Shown: positions 1 through 9,674 of the stretch, piece after piece
How the letters are laid out: the number at the start of each line of letters is the position of its first letter
How positions within the stretch are numbered: position 1 is the stretch's first letter
Source of the DNA: Bacteroidales bacterium
GTDB taxonomy: Bacteria; Bacteroidota; Bacteroidia; Bacteroidales; Tenuifilaceae
Direction: 5' to 3'
Assembly: GCA_013141385.1 (NCBI GenBank)
Contig: JABFRB010000042.1
Coordinates: 1 to 51,907 of the forward strand
Length of the DNA stretch: 51,907 nt
Position numbers and translations under genes: made by a program
The notes under the pieces: model-generated
Told to the model about the DNA's origin: nothing
The model's input: the letters and a program-made list of their open reading frames with translations, nothing else
Database searches by the model: none

Positions 1-2
1 AA

Positions 3-25
3 GGGTAGCTGCAATTGAGCTACCC
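3..25. terminator. Short perfect hairpin at the window edge
   Basis: Arms GGGTAGCT (3-10) and AGCTACCC (18-25) are perfectly complementary around a 7-base loop. No T-run follows on the + strand and the gene it would serve lies outside the window, so terminator function is a guess. Confidence 0.35.
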
Positions 26-141
26 CTAGATAACCTTTGGCTTAACTTTTGCCGTCGGTCGTTATTTGGCAACACAAAAATAATTATTCTATTTTACTTG
101 CATATGTCTTAGAATGCTGAGCTCACTTCGTTCGGTTCGCA

Positions 142-289
142 AGTTCGGTTCTGAGCGAAGCGAAGGATCTAATAGTTTATAAAACAGATGGTTGCTTTCA
201 GCGAATCCTTCGGATTTCACTTTGTTTAGCATGACAAAGCAACAATCTGACACTATGCTAGGATCAATATGTTATACTTACATCGAACT
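142..289 (+). repeat. Dispersed MITE-like element, copy A (left end eroded)
   Basis: This stretch is about 80% identical, by eye, to the reverse complement of 16029-16189. The right end carries TTACATCGAACT (278-289), the terminal inverted repeat seen at both ends of copy B; the left end keeps only AGTTCG (142-147). The core at 191-245 (from TTGCTTTCAGCGAATCC to CATGACAAAGCAACA) is nearly identical in both copies. No coding capacity is visible. The rest of 1-382 holds no gene I can support. Confidence 0.75.
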
Positions 290-382
290 TGCGTTAAATA
301 CAAATCGAATAAATGGAGTTGGGTAATAAAAAATGTGGTTCTTTAAACTCTAATTAGTACATTATTAAAGAATTAAATCGAA

Positions 383-814
383 TTAAATAGGACAAAATGC
401 TACCTTCCTTTTTATTTTTTCAGGGTTTATCTCTAAAGCTGCATTAATACCTGGGATCATTTTAATTTCTTTAATTATAGATGAAGTATCGACTTTGTTG
501 ATTTCTCCTGATATTTCAAATATAAAGTCAATATTGGGTAGTTCTTTTATGAGTATAAAGTTTGAAGATTTATTTGAGATAAGGTTAAAAACTCGGAGTG
601 ATGACGATTTACGGTCGCAAAAGACGGGGAATGTTTGTGATGGATTTTCCTTAGATTCAATGGACACTTCAGATTCATTTAAATCGATGTTCAATTGTTT
701 ATTTATGTTCCATACAGTTTTTAAAAGGCTATCATGACAAGATATAGCAATTAAGATAAAAGGAACTTCATGACTCCCATCAAGCCGATGTATTTTCTTT
801 TGCTTCAATTGCAT
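383..814 (-). CDS. IPExxxVDY-family protein (unknown function)
   Basis: A 143-residue cytoplasmic protein with no signal peptide or membrane segment. Its plan matches the small Bacteroidota IPExxxVDY family: an N-terminal FILIAISCHDSLLKTVWNIN stretch (residues 19-38), a middle FPVFCD, then the family signature region and a C-terminal helix near GINAALEI. The signature itself is degenerate: LPNIDF stands where IPE...VDY is expected. In many Bacteroidota this gene lies beside rnc and a pyruvate kinase gene; here rnc is the upstream same-strand neighbour (125 bp away) and the expected pyruvate kinase is not present downstream, where a dispersed repeat lies instead. The function of the family is unknown. 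The start is the first ATG; no ribosome binding site is visible. Confidence 0.65.
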   Translation of the reverse strand: MQLKQKKIHRLDGSHEVPFILIAISCHDSLLKTVWNINKQLNIDLNESEVSIESKENPSQTFPVFCDRKSSSLRVFNLISNKSSNFILIKELPNIDFIFEISGEINKVDTSSIIKEIKMIPGINAALEINPEKIKRKVAFCPI

Positions 815-938
815 AGTTTTAGTTTTGCTAAAATAGCTTTTTTAGCAATTGGTTGTGTAGTGTGAAACGATTTGATTCAAATCTGAAGTGTTTAAAGAAA
901 CTACATTAGAAAAAAAGCGAATAAATTTATGGGAAAAG

Positions 939-1709
939 TTAAAGTTCTTCTTGTGGCGATGAATTTTGACTTATTTGAATTTCATCAATTTTACTGAGGG
1001 CTTCCATTGCAGCATTTTGTTCGGCTTCTTTCTTTGATGATCCATGCCCTTCCCCCAAAGGCATATCATTCAACGAGATAGTTGCAATAAAATGGGGATT
1101 ATAGCCATTATTAGAAACTCCTTCCTGGCATTGAAACTGTAAAGTTTGTTTGTTTTTCTGAGCCCATTCGAAAATACGACTCTTATAATCATTTTCAATG
1201 GTTTGAAGCATGTCTAGATCAATATATTTTTCAAGAATAGCGTTTACAACGCAATTACTGGTAAATTGGAATCCACGATCAATAAACATAGCACCAATAA
1301 TAGCTTCAAGTGCATTGCCATAAATGTTTTTTTGAATATTATTATTTGATTGGCTAACAATTATTTTCTCAAGACCGATATCGATAGCGAGTTGATTAAG
1401 GCTAGTTCTGCTCACGATCTTTGATCGCATTTTGGTTAAGAATCCCTCCTTTTGGTTTGGAAACTGGGAAAAGAGGTAATCCGCAACAATGGCATCAAGA
1501 ACTGCGTCACCAAGGTATTCAAGGCGCTCATTATTTACCCGTTTCCCTCTCGATAGAATAATGGAAGCAGATTTATGAACTACTGCAAGTTTGTACAGAT
1601 CTAAATTTCGAGGGAAGATACCGAAAATATTCTTGAGTTGATCATAAAAATCCCTGTCCCCAACGGGAACTCTATTTGTAAGAATTCGCCTAAAGAGGTG
1701 AGAAATCAC
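939..1709 (-). CDS. rnc: Ribonuclease III
   Basis: A 256-residue double-strand-specific endoribonuclease that processes rRNA precursors and structured mRNAs. The catalytic domain carries NERLEYLGDAVLDA (residues 60-73, with E61, E64 and D68) and GNALEAIIGAMFIDRG (131-146, with E135). The position of E. coli Asp114 is Asn132 here, as I recall for other Bacteroidota enzymes. A dsRNA-binding domain occupies about 172-245 and ends with the typical GEGHGSSKKEAEQNAA helix. The start codon is 9 bp past the fabF stop, so it is the last gene of an acpP-fabF-rnc transcription unit, a conserved order in this phylum. The family call is secure. Confidence 0.95.
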   Translation of the reverse strand: MISHLFRRILTNRVPVGDRDFYDQLKNIFGIFPRNLDLYKLAVVHKSASIILSRGKRVNNERLEYLGDAVLDAIVADYLFSQFPNQKEGFLTKMRSKIVSRTSLNQLAIDIGLEKIIVSQSNNNIQKNIYGNALEAIIGAMFIDRGFQFTSNCVVNAILEKYIDLDMLQTIENDYKSRIFEWAQKNKQTLQFQCQEGVSNNGYNPHFIATISLNDMPLGEGHGSSKKEAEQNAAMEALSKIDEIQISQNSSPQEEL

Positions 1710-1718
1710 GTGGTTTGA

Positions 1719-2969
1719 CTAGGAATATTTCTTGAAAATAACAGAAGCATTGTGACCACCAAATCCAAATGTGTTACTGAGTGCGGCTTTCACGTCACGC
1801 TTTTGTGCTTTATTAAAGGTGAAATTCAACTTGCTATCAATTTCGGGATCTGGATTTTTGAAGTTGATAGTAGGTGGTATAATCCCTTTATTAATAGCAA
1901 AGATTGTTGCTATTGATTCAACAGCTCCTGCAGCGCCAAGTAAATGACCTGTCATTGATTTGGTAGAACTAATATTGAGTTTGTATGCGGCTTCGCCAAA
2001 TACAGCTAAAATAGCTTTGGGTTCGGCAATATCTCCAAGAGGAGTGGATGTTCCATGAACGTTAATGTAATCAATATCCTCTGGTTTTAAACCAGCATCT
2101 TCTAATGAACGTAGCATGACGTTTCGAGCACCGAGACCTTCAGGATGAGGGGCGGTTAAGTGGTAAGCATCTGCGGTCATACCTCCGCCAACCATTTCGC
2201 AATAGATTTTTGCACCTCTTGCTTTAGCATGTTCTAGTTCTTCGAGAATAAGGCCTCCGCCACCTTCACCAATAACAAAACCATCACGGGTTGCATCGAA
2301 AGGACGTGAAGCTGTTTTATACTCATCGTTGTTGGTAGAGAGAGCCTGCATTGCGTTAAACCCTCCAATACCAATATCATTTGCAGATGCTTCAGAACCA
2401 CCTGTAATAAATAGATCTGCCTTATTCAAACGAATAAGATTAAAAGCATCGATTAAAGCGTTGGTCGAAGAGGCACAAGCTGAAACGGTTGAATAGTTTG
2501 GTCCGCGGAAACCATACTTAATTGAAATATGTCCAGCGGCAATGTCGGCAATCATTTTAGGAATAAAGAAAGGACTAAATCGCGGAGTCCCATCACCCGC
2601 GAAGTAGCCTTTCAATTCTTCTGCCATCGTTTGTAATCCACCAATTCCTGAAGCCCAGACTACTCCTGCCCGATCTAAATCAATGGCTTTAAGATCAATT
2701 CCTGAATCTTTAATTGCCTCATCGGCAGCCACAAGGGCAAATTGAGCGTAAGGGTCGAGTTTTTTCGCCTCTTTACGATCGAAGTAATTTGAGGGATCGA
2801 AATTTTTTACATGACAAGCAAACTTAGTTTTAAATTTAGAAGCATCGAAACGGGTAATAAGTTCAGATCCGCTTACTCCTTGCTCAAGGTTGTTCCAAAA
2901 TTCTTGGATATTATTTCCGATTGGATTTATTGTGCCAAGTCCTGTAACAACTACGCGCTTTAGTTCCAT
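1719..2969 (-). CDS. fabF: 3-oxoacyl-ACP synthase II (KAS II)
   Basis: A 416-residue condensing enzyme that elongates acyl-ACP with malonyl-ACP in type II fatty-acid synthesis. The Cys-His-His triad is visible: C165 in VSACASSTNA, H305 in NVHGTSTPLGD and H342 in SMTGHLLGAAG, with the supporting lysine K337. Length matches the family. It lies 43 bp downstream of acpP on the same strand, so enzyme and its carrier-protein substrate are co-transcribed. No signal peptide; cytosolic. Nothing is missing or unusual. Confidence 0.96.
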   Translation of the reverse strand: MELKRVVVTGLGTINPIGNNIQEFWNNLEQGVSGSELITRFDASKFKTKFACHVKNFDPSNYFDRKEAKKLDPYAQFALVAADEAIKDSGIDLKAIDLDRAGVVWASGIGGLQTMAEELKGYFAGDGTPRFSPFFIPKMIADIAAGHISIKYGFRGPNYSTVSACASSTNALIDAFNLIRLNKADLFITGGSEASANDIGIGGFNAMQALSTNNDEYKTASRPFDATRDGFVIGEGGGGLILEELEHAKARGAKIYCEMVGGGMTADAYHLTAPHPEGLGARNVMLRSLEDAGLKPEDIDYINVHGTSTPLGDIAEPKAILAVFGEAAYKLNISSTKSMTGHLLGAAGAVESIATIFAINKGIIPPTINFKNPDPEIDSKLNFTFNKAQKRDVKAALSNTFGFGGHNASVIFKKYS

Positions 2970-3012
2970 GTGCTTTTAAAGTAAGTTAATGCCTGTTTTA
3001 GTTTTTAGTTTT

Positions 3013-3249
3013 TTACTTGTTGTGGGTTTCGATGTACTTAACTGCGTCACCTACTGTGCCTATTTTTTCAGCTTCATCGTCTGGAATTGAAAGGTTAAAT
3101 TCTTTCTCGAATTCCATGATTAGCTCTACGGTGTCGAGTGAATCGGCTCCCAAATCGTTTGTGAAGCTAGCTTCTGGGGTTACCTCATTTTCATCAACGC
3201 CAAGCTTATCTACGATAATAGCTTTAACTCTAGTTGCAATATCCGACAT
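3013..3249 (-). CDS. acpP: Acyl carrier protein
   Basis: A 78-residue acidic helical protein that carries growing acyl chains on a 4'-phosphopantetheine arm. The attachment serine is S37 in the diagnostic [10 protein letters not shown] motif. It is the first gene of the acpP-fabF-rnc unit, and a candidate -7 box lies about 95 bp upstream of the ATG. Length and sequence are normal for the family. Confidence 0.97.
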   Translation of the reverse strand: MSDIATRVKAIIVDKLGVDENEVTPEASFTNDLGADSLDTVELIMEFEKEFNLSIPDDEAEKIGTVGDAVKYIETHNK

Positions 3250-3344
3250 AGTGTTTAAAATTTGGTTAATAAATACATTTATGAAATTTTCGCAAAGAAA
3301 AGAACATTTAACCAGACAAAAAAGTTAAATGTCATTTTCTGGGG

Positions 3345-3352
3345 CAAAAGTA
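3345..3352 (-). promoter_or_regulatory. Candidate -7 box for acpP-fabF-rnc
   Basis: On the minus strand this reads TACTTTTG, followed by CCCC, matching the Bacteroidota TAnnTTTG element. No TTTG is present at the expected -33 position, so this is only half of a consensus promoter. It lies in the divergent acpP/purN spacer. Confidence 0.45.
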
Positions 3353-3365
3353 ATTTTTTTGTTTC

Positions 3366-3373
3366 TATTTTTG
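3366..3373 (+). promoter_or_regulatory. Candidate -7 box for purN
   Basis: TATTTTTG matches TAnnTTTG and lies 58 bp before the purN start, but no TTTG is present 19 bases upstream. It sits where the -33 region of the divergent acpP promoter would be, so the two promoters might compete. Confidence 0.35.
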
Positions 3374-3431
3374 ATGCCGTAAAACACTTTTTTTATTTTT
3401 TATCTTTTATGAATTATACAAACAGTTAATA

Positions 3432-3998
3432 ATGAAAAGAATAGCAATCTTCGCATCTGGCTCAGGTTCCAATGCTGAGAACATAATTAACCATCTTTTA
3501 GGGGTAGAAGTAGCAAAGGTAGTTATTATTTTATCGGAAAACATAAATGCATTTGTATTTGAAAGAGCCCGTAAACTCAATGTTCCATCGCATTTATTTA
3601 CAATTGATGAACTTAATAATGGAAGCGTTTTATTGATTTTAAAGGAGTATAAGGTTGATTTTATTGTACTTGCGGGGTTTCTCAAGTTATTCCCAACGTC
3701 AATTATTGATAAATATCCCCAGAAAATTGTAAACATTCATCCCGCACTTTTGCCAAAATTTGGAGGTAAAGGGATGTATGGTTTTCGAGTCCATGATGCG
3801 GTAATAAAATTAGGCGAAAAGGAGAGTGGTATTACTATTCATTTTGTAAACCAAAATTACGATGATGGTAATATAATCTTTCAAGCAAAGTGTAAGGTAT
3901 TAGAAAATGATACACCCGAAACACTAGCGAAAAGAATTCATGCCTTAGAATATAAATACTATCCAGAAATAATCATTAAACTTATAGAAGCCCTATAA
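3432..3998 (+). CDS. purN: Phosphoribosylglycinamide formyltransferase
   Basis: A 188-residue enzyme of de novo purine synthesis that transfers the formyl group of 10-formyl-tetrahydrofolate to GAR. The N-terminus has the substrate loop ASGSGSNAENII (residues 8-19). The active-site motif NIHPALLPKF gives N101 and H103, and the catalytic aspartate is D145 in DDGNI. Length is typical for the family. It is transcribed alone, divergent from acpP, and ends 41 bp from the convergent M23 gene. Confidence 0.93.
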   Translation: MKRIAIFASGSGSNAENIINHLLGVEVAKVVIILSENINAFVFERARKLNVPSHLFTIDELNNGSVLLILKEYKVDFIVLAGFLKLFPTSIIDKYPQKIVNIHPALLPKFGGKGMYGFRVHDAVIKLGEKESGITIHFVNQNYDDGNIIFQAKCKVLENDTPETLAKRIHALEYKYYPEIIIKLIEAL

Positions 3999-4039
3999 TC
4001 TACTTGCTGCTCTTCTCATCAAAGTTATAGGACAATCGG

Positions 4040-5323
4040 CTACTTTGCAAAACTTCCAATTGCTGCTTCGGGAAAAACAGGCACTAAGGGTAAACTGTCT
4101 AACTTAGTTTGTAACCCTTTTATAAAGGAGAGATATGCTTCCATTTTTTCTGATTTTATTGGTTCAACAGGTGGGGCTTTAACCTTTAATGGGTCAATGG
4201 ATTGTCCATTCATCCAAAATCGCATATCAAGATGAGGGCCAGTTGCATACCCTGTTTGCCCTACATAACCAATTATCTGCCCCTGCTTTACTTTAACCCC
4301 ATTTGCGATACCAGTTCCAAATTTTGAGAGGTGGTTGTATCCCGTTGTATAAACGCTATTATGCCTAATTTTAAGGTAATTACCAGCAGCTCCGTTGTAC
4401 CCTTTTTCGATGATGTATCCATCGCCAATAGCCATTATTGGTGTACCAGCTGGTGCTGCATAATCAACGCCAGTATGAGGTCGATAAATTTTAAGGATGG
4501 GGTGAAAACGACTCCCTGAATATCTTGATGTTATACGTGAGAAATGGAGAGGGGCTTTTAGGAATGATTTACGTAAGGAGTTTCCCTTTTCATCCCAATA
4601 GCTAGCTGCTGAATCCTGAGAAAAACTGTAGGCATAAAAACGTTCACCACGATGCTCAAACCATGCTGCATAAATTGTTCCTATATCTATTGGTTTATTA
4701 TCTACGTATAATTCATCGTATAGCACTTTAAATTTATCACCTTTCTGTAATCCGAAGAAATCCACGGTCCAAGCAAATATGTCGGACATGTTGAGTGCAA
4801 GGATAGGATTTAAGTTTCGTTGGTATATTGTTTCCCATAAGGAGCTGGAAATAGTGCCTTCGCTGAGTCGCCTAATGGAGGTAACTTGTTTATGGTCGTT
4901 CTGAATGGTAAGAGAGTCCTTAAAGTTGAAGATAACAAAATCAATCGAAGACTTTTCGTAAACTAGGTACATTAGTTTAGCAGGGCTATCCTGAGTTAGA
5001 AATGCTTTATATGTATTTCCTGCAATAACCTGTCTTAAATCGAATTTCTTATTGGTATAGTAAGGAAGTTTGCTGATAATCTCTGCTTTTGCATTTAAAT
5101 CAACAAGCAAATTTCCAAGGGTTTGATTAGTTCTGATACGACCCTTAATTACTGTAAAAGAATCGATTGGAATTCCATACTCATATATTGGTTTAGATGT
5201 TATTTTTTCGATAAGCTGCTTTCTTTCTTTTGAAATTTTTGGGGTAAAAAGACTCCAAACAATTGTAATTGTCGCTATTAATAGAACGAAAATCAGGATA
5301 AAATAGTAATATCTGCGCTTCAT
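4040..5323 (-). CDS. M23-fold (LytM) envelope protein with altered zinc site
   Basis: A 427-residue protein with one N-terminal membrane anchor (about residues 7-26), an extracytoplasmic region of about 230 residues, and a LytM/M23 domain at about 260-380. Members of this fold cut peptidoglycan peptide bridges. The first zinc ligands are intact in RPHTGVDY (H283, D287), and H331 is present in YNHLSKF. The second part of the site reads GPHLDMRF: H364 is kept but the usual zinc-binding histidine of HxH is aspartate (D366). Similar HLD forms are, from memory, seen in Bacteroidota. It may still bind zinc through Asp, or act without catalysis, like EnvC-type activators. Monocistronic, convergent with purN. 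Confidence 0.8.
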   Translation of the reverse strand: MKRRYYYFILIFVLLIATITIVWSLFTPKISKERKQLIEKITSKPIYEYGIPIDSFTVIKGRIRTNQTLGNLLVDLNAKAEIISKLPYYTNKKFDLRQVIAGNTYKAFLTQDSPAKLMYLVYEKSSIDFVIFNFKDSLTIQNDHKQVTSIRRLSEGTISSSLWETIYQRNLNPILALNMSDIFAWTVDFFGLQKGDKFKVLYDELYVDNKPIDIGTIYAAWFEHRGERFYAYSFSQDSAASYWDEKGNSLRKSFLKAPLHFSRITSRYSGSRFHPILKIYRPHTGVDYAAPAGTPIMAIGDGYIIEKGYNGAAGNYLKIRHNSVYTTGYNHLSKFGTGIANGVKVKQGQIIGYVGQTGYATGPHLDMRFWMNGQSIDPLKVKAPPVEPIKSEKMEAYLSFIKGLQTKLDSLPLVPVFPEAAIGSFAK

Positions 5324-5417
5324 TAAGTGCTTTAATTTAAGTTATTTATAATTTGAAAATATCATTTTTGTTATCTTCCTGTGAAGGAAGAATGCTACTA
5401 AAGTGCTTGGATTTTAC

Positions 5418-6296
5418 TTATGATCTTATTCTTTCGAAGCCCTTACCAAATACTCCCATTACGCTAGCAGTAGAAATAAAAGCATCAGGGTCAATATTTT
5501 TAATCACTCTGTAAACATCGTTGGCTTCAAACTTTCGAACCATAGTGATAAGTACTTTCTGCTCTTCTTTGGTGTACCAACCTTTGCCATCAATTAGTGT
5601 AACGCCTCGCCCGAGTTCGTTGGTAATTCTATCCGCTATTTCATCATACTTTTTTGAGAAGATGAATATCTGAACCGATTGCTTACTACCTGACAGGACA
5701 GCGTCAATAGCATATGCAGTTACAGCCATAGCAACATAACCATATACAATAGTTTCGATACGATGAACTATTGTCATATCGAGGAGTACAAAGAAAGATG
5801 AACCGATAATAAATACATCACATGCTAAAATAACTCTACCGGGGCTAATGTTCCGATACTTATTAATAATCATAGCAACGATATCTGTACCACCAGTACT
5901 ACCTCCCTGAGTAAATATTACGCCCAACCCAACACCGGCAAGCCCACCTCCAATAATTGCCGACAAGAACTTATCTTCAACAACAGGTTGTTTGATTATC
6001 GTTTGAAGTAATCCTAATAGAATAGCACCTGCGGTTACACCAATAATAGTTTTTATCCCAAAGTTTGCCCCGAGCATTTTAATGGCGATGAAAATCAACC
6101 CAACATTAATTAGGAAGTATGTGTAACCCATTGGGATGCCCGTTGCGTAGTATACAATTGCACCAATACCCGAAACACCTCCGCCTGTAATTTTATGGGG
6201 AAGTAGAAATGCTGTCCAGGATAAAGCGTATAGGAATAATCCAAACACAATTATCGTATAGGCACGGGCATTTTTAAGGATAAGTTTAGTGGTCAT
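5418..6296 (-). CDS. YitT-family membrane protein (DUF161/DUF2179)
   Basis: A 292-residue integral membrane protein with five to six hydrophobic segments over residues 1-205, including Gly-rich turns such as GGGVSGIGAIVYYATG (39-54) and GGSTGGTDIVAMI. The last ~80 residues form a soluble domain with VTLIDGKGWYTKEEQKVL and the terminal VMGVFGKGFE, typical of DUF2179. The physiological role of YitT proteins is not established. It lies downstream of leuS on the same strand, separated by a hairpin at 6323-6356. Confidence 0.88.
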   Translation of the reverse strand: MTTKLILKNARAYTIIVFGLFLYALSWTAFLLPHKITGGGVSGIGAIVYYATGIPMGYTYFLINVGLIFIAIKMLGANFGIKTIIGVTAGAILLGLLQTIIKQPVVEDKFLSAIIGGGLAGVGLGVIFTQGGSTGGTDIVAMIINKYRNISPGRVILACDVFIIGSSFFVLLDMTIVHRIETIVYGYVAMAVTAYAIDAVLSGSKQSVQIFIFSKKYDEIADRITNELGRGVTLIDGKGWYTKEEQKVLITMVRKFEANDVYRVIKNIDPDAFISTASVMGVFGKGFERIRS

Positions 6297-6322
6297 ACCT
6301 TATTTAATTGATTGTTGATAGT

Positions 6323-6356
6323 TGACGGTTGATAGAGAAATCTATCAGCCGTCAAT
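6323..6356 (-). terminator. Hairpin between leuS and the YitT gene
   Basis: Arms TTGACGGTTGATAG (6323-6336) and CTATCAGCCGTCAA (6343-6356) pair over 14 positions with one wobble and a 6-base loop. It sits just past the leuS stop and could end or attenuate leuS transcripts, although no T-run follows. Confidence 0.45.
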
Positions 6357-6367
6357 AAACAATAAAT

Positions 6368-9151
6368 TTATAGTACAATATTAACGATCTTGTTCGATAC
6401 TATAATTATCTTCCTTGGCTGTTTGCCTTCTAAGTATTTTAGCGTGTTTTCGTTTGCAAGAATTATCTTTTCAACATCTGCCTGAGATAGATTTAATGGG
6501 ATATCCAGAGTAAACCTCGTTTTACCATTGAAGGAAACAGGGCAGGTAAATGTACTTTCAATAAGATATTCATCCCTGAGTTCTGGCCACTTTGTATCGA
6601 AAATGGTTTGTTTATGGCCTAGCAACGACCATAATTCCTCAGCGATATGTGGAGCGTAAGGGGCAATAATGATTGATAAAGGTTCAAGGATGACCCTTTT
6701 ATTGCATTTTAAATCGGTTAGCTCATTAACGCAAACCATAAAGGTTGAAACCCCTGTATTGAAGCTAAATTTATCGATGTCATCGGATACCTTTTTAATG
6801 GTTTTGTGTAGAACTTTTAGTTCCTCTTTAGATGGTGCTTCGTCACTGATTTCGGGTTGATTGTTTTTATCGTGGTACAATCGCCAAAGACGACGGAAGA
6901 ACTTGTGAACGCCATCAATCCCATTGGTATCCCATGGCTTGCTCTGCTCCAGCGGGCCAAGAAACATTTCGTACATACGAAGAGTATCGGCGCCGTACTT
7001 GTCAACAATCAAATCGGGGTTTACAACGTTCCACATGCTCTTACTCATCTTCTCGACAGCCCAACCGCAGATGTATTTACCATTCTCAAGAATGAAGTTG
7101 GCATCCTTGAATTCAGGTCTCCATTCACGGAATTTTTCGATGTCAAGCATGTCATTATCAACAATATTTACATCAACATGGATTTGGGTATATTCATATT
7201 GTTCCCGTAAATTGTATGATACATAGGTGTTGGTATTTTTAACACGATATATAAAATTTGATCGACCCTGAATCATTCCTTGGTTGACCAACTTCTTAAA
7301 GGGTTCATTTTTACAAACGTAACCTAAATCGAAAAGGAACTTATTCCAGAATCTGGAGTAGACCAAATGCCCAACGGCATGTTCTGTTCCCCCTATATAA
7401 AGGTCAACATTTTCCCAGTATTCATTGGCCTCTTTTGATACTAAACCCTTATCGTTATGTGGATCCATGTAACGATGATAATACGCCGACGATCCTGCAA
7501 AACCAGGCATGGTGCTCATTTCGTAGTGATAACCCTCTGGTGTATGCCAGCTTTTAGCACGACCAAGAGGAGGTTCACCCTTCTCAGTTGGAAGATACGC
7601 ATCAACTTCGGGGAGTTCCAATGGTAGTTTATTTTCATCAACAGGGTAGGGAAGACCATCTTTGTAAAAGATTGGGAATGGTTCGCCCCAGTAACGTTGA
7701 CGGCTAAAAATAGCATCGCGCAAGCGGAAATTAATCTTACGGCAACCAAGTCCGCGTGATTCGATAATATCGTTTATTTTTGAGATTGCTTCTTTAACCT
7801 CTAACCCGTTGATAACACCGCTATTAATTACAATACCGTCCTTTGCATCGTACGATTCATGCCAGGATACTGTTGATGATTGTTCTTCTCCTGGTTTAAT
7901 CACTGTTTGTATCACAGGGAGATCGAATGTACGAGCAAATACAAAGTCACGACTATCGTGTGCAGGAACAGCCATAATGGCTCCAGTTCCATATCCTGCT
8001 AAAACGTACTCACTTATCCAGATAGGAATGCGTTCGTTGGTAAACGGATTAATGGCATAGCTACCCGAGAATTGGCCAGTAACCCTTTTGGTATCTGCAA
8101 TTCGCTCACGCTCGGTACGGTTCTTTACCTCGTTAACGTAATTATCAACCGCATCACGATATTCAGGGGTGGTTAGTTCATTGGTTAACTCACTTTCAGG
8201 AGCAATTACCATAAAGGTTGCGCCATAGATTGTATCGGGACGAGTGGTGAATATTAGAACTTTCTTCTCTGAACCATCAATCTTAAAGTAAACCTCGGCA
8301 CCCTCAGAGCGACCAATCCAGTTTCGCTGAATTTCCTTCAATGAATCGGACCATTCTAAAGCCTCTAAATCACTAAGCAGACGTTGAGCATAAGCAGAGA
8401 TTCTAAGGCACCATTGTCTCATCTTACGCTGTTCAACAGGATGTCCTCCACGTACTGAAAAACCTTCCTTTACCTCATCGTTGGCAAGAACAGTACCCAG
8501 CGCAGGGCACCAGTTCACCATGATATCGGCAAGATAGGCTAAGCGATACGCAAGAAGAATTTCCTGCTGCTCTTTTTCGCTCATAGCCGCCCATTCAGAT
8601 GATGAGAAGGAGCGAACATCGCTGCATGATGCGTTAATCGTTATGTTTCCATTTTTCTCGAATTCAGTAATGAGACTCTCAATGGGTTCTGCCTTCTGGG
8701 TAGTATTGTTATACCAGTGTTTGAACATCTGTATAAATGCCCATTGTGTCCATTTGTAATATTTGGGATCACAAGTGCGAACCTCACGATCCCAATCATA
8801 GTTAAATCCAATTTTATCGAGTTGTTCACGATAACGCTTTACGTTATTCTCTGTTGTAATTGCTGGATGCTGACCTGTTTGTATAGCATACTGCTCGGCT
8901 GGCAATCCAAAAGCATCGTACCCCATAGGGTGCAAAACGTTGAACCCCTGTAAGCGTTTGTGTCTTGAATAAATATCTGAGGCGATATACCCAAGTGGAT
9001 GCCCAACGTGTAGCCCTGCTCCTGATGGGTAGGGAAACATATCGAGCACATAGTATTTTGGACGTGAATGGTCAATATCTACCTTGTAGGTCTTGTTAAT
9101 CTTCCAGTACTCCTGCCATTTCTTCTCTATCTCATTGAAATTGTATTCCAT
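6368..9151 (-). CDS. leuS: Leucyl-tRNA synthetase
   Basis: A 927-residue class I aminoacyl-tRNA synthetase that charges tRNA-Leu. The HIGH-type signature is HVGH at residues 48-51 in [14 protein letters not shown], and KMSKS is intact at 701-705. The editing domain lies between them, with [11 protein letters not shown] as its recognition motif and [15 protein letters not shown] further on. The anticodon-binding helical region and a small C-terminal domain follow. Length is normal for bacteria. A candidate -7 box lies 36 bp upstream of the start. A tRNA-Leu(TAA) gene occurs elsewhere in the window at 38.8 kb. Confidence 0.97.
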   Translation of the reverse strand: MEYNFNEIEKKWQEYWKINKTYKVDIDHSRPKYYVLDMFPYPSGAGLHVGHPLGYIASDIYSRHKRLQGFNVLHPMGYDAFGLPAEQYAIQTGQHPAITTENNVKRYREQLDKIGFNYDWDREVRTCDPKYYKWTQWAFIQMFKHWYNNTTQKAEPIESLITEFEKNGNITINASCSDVRSFSSSEWAAMSEKEQQEILLAYRLAYLADIMVNWCPALGTVLANDEVKEGFSVRGGHPVEQRKMRQWCLRISAYAQRLLSDLEALEWSDSLKEIQRNWIGRSEGAEVYFKIDGSEKKVLIFTTRPDTIYGATFMVIAPESELTNELTTPEYRDAVDNYVNEVKNRTERERIADTKRVTGQFSGSYAINPFTNERIPIWISEYVLAGYGTGAIMAVPAHDSRDFVFARTFDLPVIQTVIKPGEEQSSTVSWHESYDAKDGIVINSGVINGLEVKEAISKINDIIESRGLGCRKINFRLRDAIFSRQRYWGEPFPIFYKDGLPYPVDENKLPLELPEVDAYLPTEKGEPPLGRAKSWHTPEGYHYEMSTMPGFAGSSAYYHRYMDPHNDKGLVSKEANEYWENVDLYIGGTEHAVGHLVYSRFWNKFLFDLGYVCKNEPFKKLVNQGMIQGRSNFIYRVKNTNTYVSYNLREQYEYTQIHVDVNIVDNDMLDIEKFREWRPEFKDANFILENGKYICGWAVEKMSKSMWNVVNPDLIVDKYGADTLRMYEMFLGPLEQSKPWDTNGIDGVHKFFRRLWRLYHDKNNQPEISDEAPSKEELKVLHKTIKKVSDDIDKFSFNTGVSTFMVCVNELTDLKCNKRVILEPLSIIIAPYAPHIAEELWSLLGHKQTIFDTKWPELRDEYLIESTFTCPVSFNGKTRFTLDIPLNLSQADVEKIILANENTLKYLEGKQPRKIIIVSNKIVNIVL

Positions 9152-9186
9152 AAAGCGTTGAATTTGTACATTTTAATTTCAGCTCG

Positions 9187-9194
9187 CAAAGATA
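9187..9194 (-). promoter_or_regulatory. Candidate -7 box for leuS
   Basis: On the minus strand this reads TATCTTTG, an exact TAnnTTTG match 36 bp before the leuS ATG. No TTTG lies at the expected -33 position. Confidence 0.45.
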
Positions 9195-9289
9195 ATGTTT
9201 AATGTAGAATGTAGAATGAAAAATTAATAATGAAAAGAGAAAAGTTAGATAAGGGATTGTTAAAAGGAATTAGATGGAAAGATAGGAAG

Positions 9290-9547
9290 TTAGGCTGAAT
9301 GAAAAAGAGATAAGAAATGAATTTGGTAAACAATTCTTTTTTCAATGTGAATATGATAGTATTTCTGGTTATTCTTTTCTTTTAACGAGATATCAATTTT
9401 TGTCTCAACACACCCAATTGTATTATCAATGAAATCAGTAATTACAAATGATTCGGATTCAGGTATCCCCGGATTTTTAAAAACGGGTTGTCCCAAAGTC
9501 GCTATTACTAAAAAAAGAGAGGCAGATATGAATAGTAAGATTCTCAT
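9290..9547 (-). CDS. Small putative secreted protein, possibly truncated
   Basis: An 85-residue ORF beginning with a clear signal peptide (RILLFISASLFLVIATLGQ, residues 2-20) followed by a polar segment. The C-terminal ~18 residues (from KRIVYQIHFL onward) read unlike the preceding part, as if the frame leaves an older protein. I do not recognise a family. It stands alone on the minus strand between leuS and the divergent buk gene, with no visible promoter match. It may be a short real lipoprotein-like or secreted protein, or the 5' remnant of a longer gene. Confidence 0.45.
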   Translation of the reverse strand: MRILLFISASLFLVIATLGQPVFKNPGIPESESFVITDFIDNTIGCVETKIDISLKEKNNQKYYHIHIEKRIVYQIHFLSLFHSA

Positions 9548-9674
9548 AATAAATTTTAATTGATAAATATACTTTTTAAACTATTAAACAGCGGGATGGA
9601 GCTAATAAAATGGTAAATTGCTAACTGATTCTTAAACAATCTAATATTTACTAACCTATTAGCAGTCAGCATCT

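Noticed and set aside
6857-7226. Two plus-strand frames inside leuS
   Set aside because: Antisense shadows of a complete, conserved synthetase.
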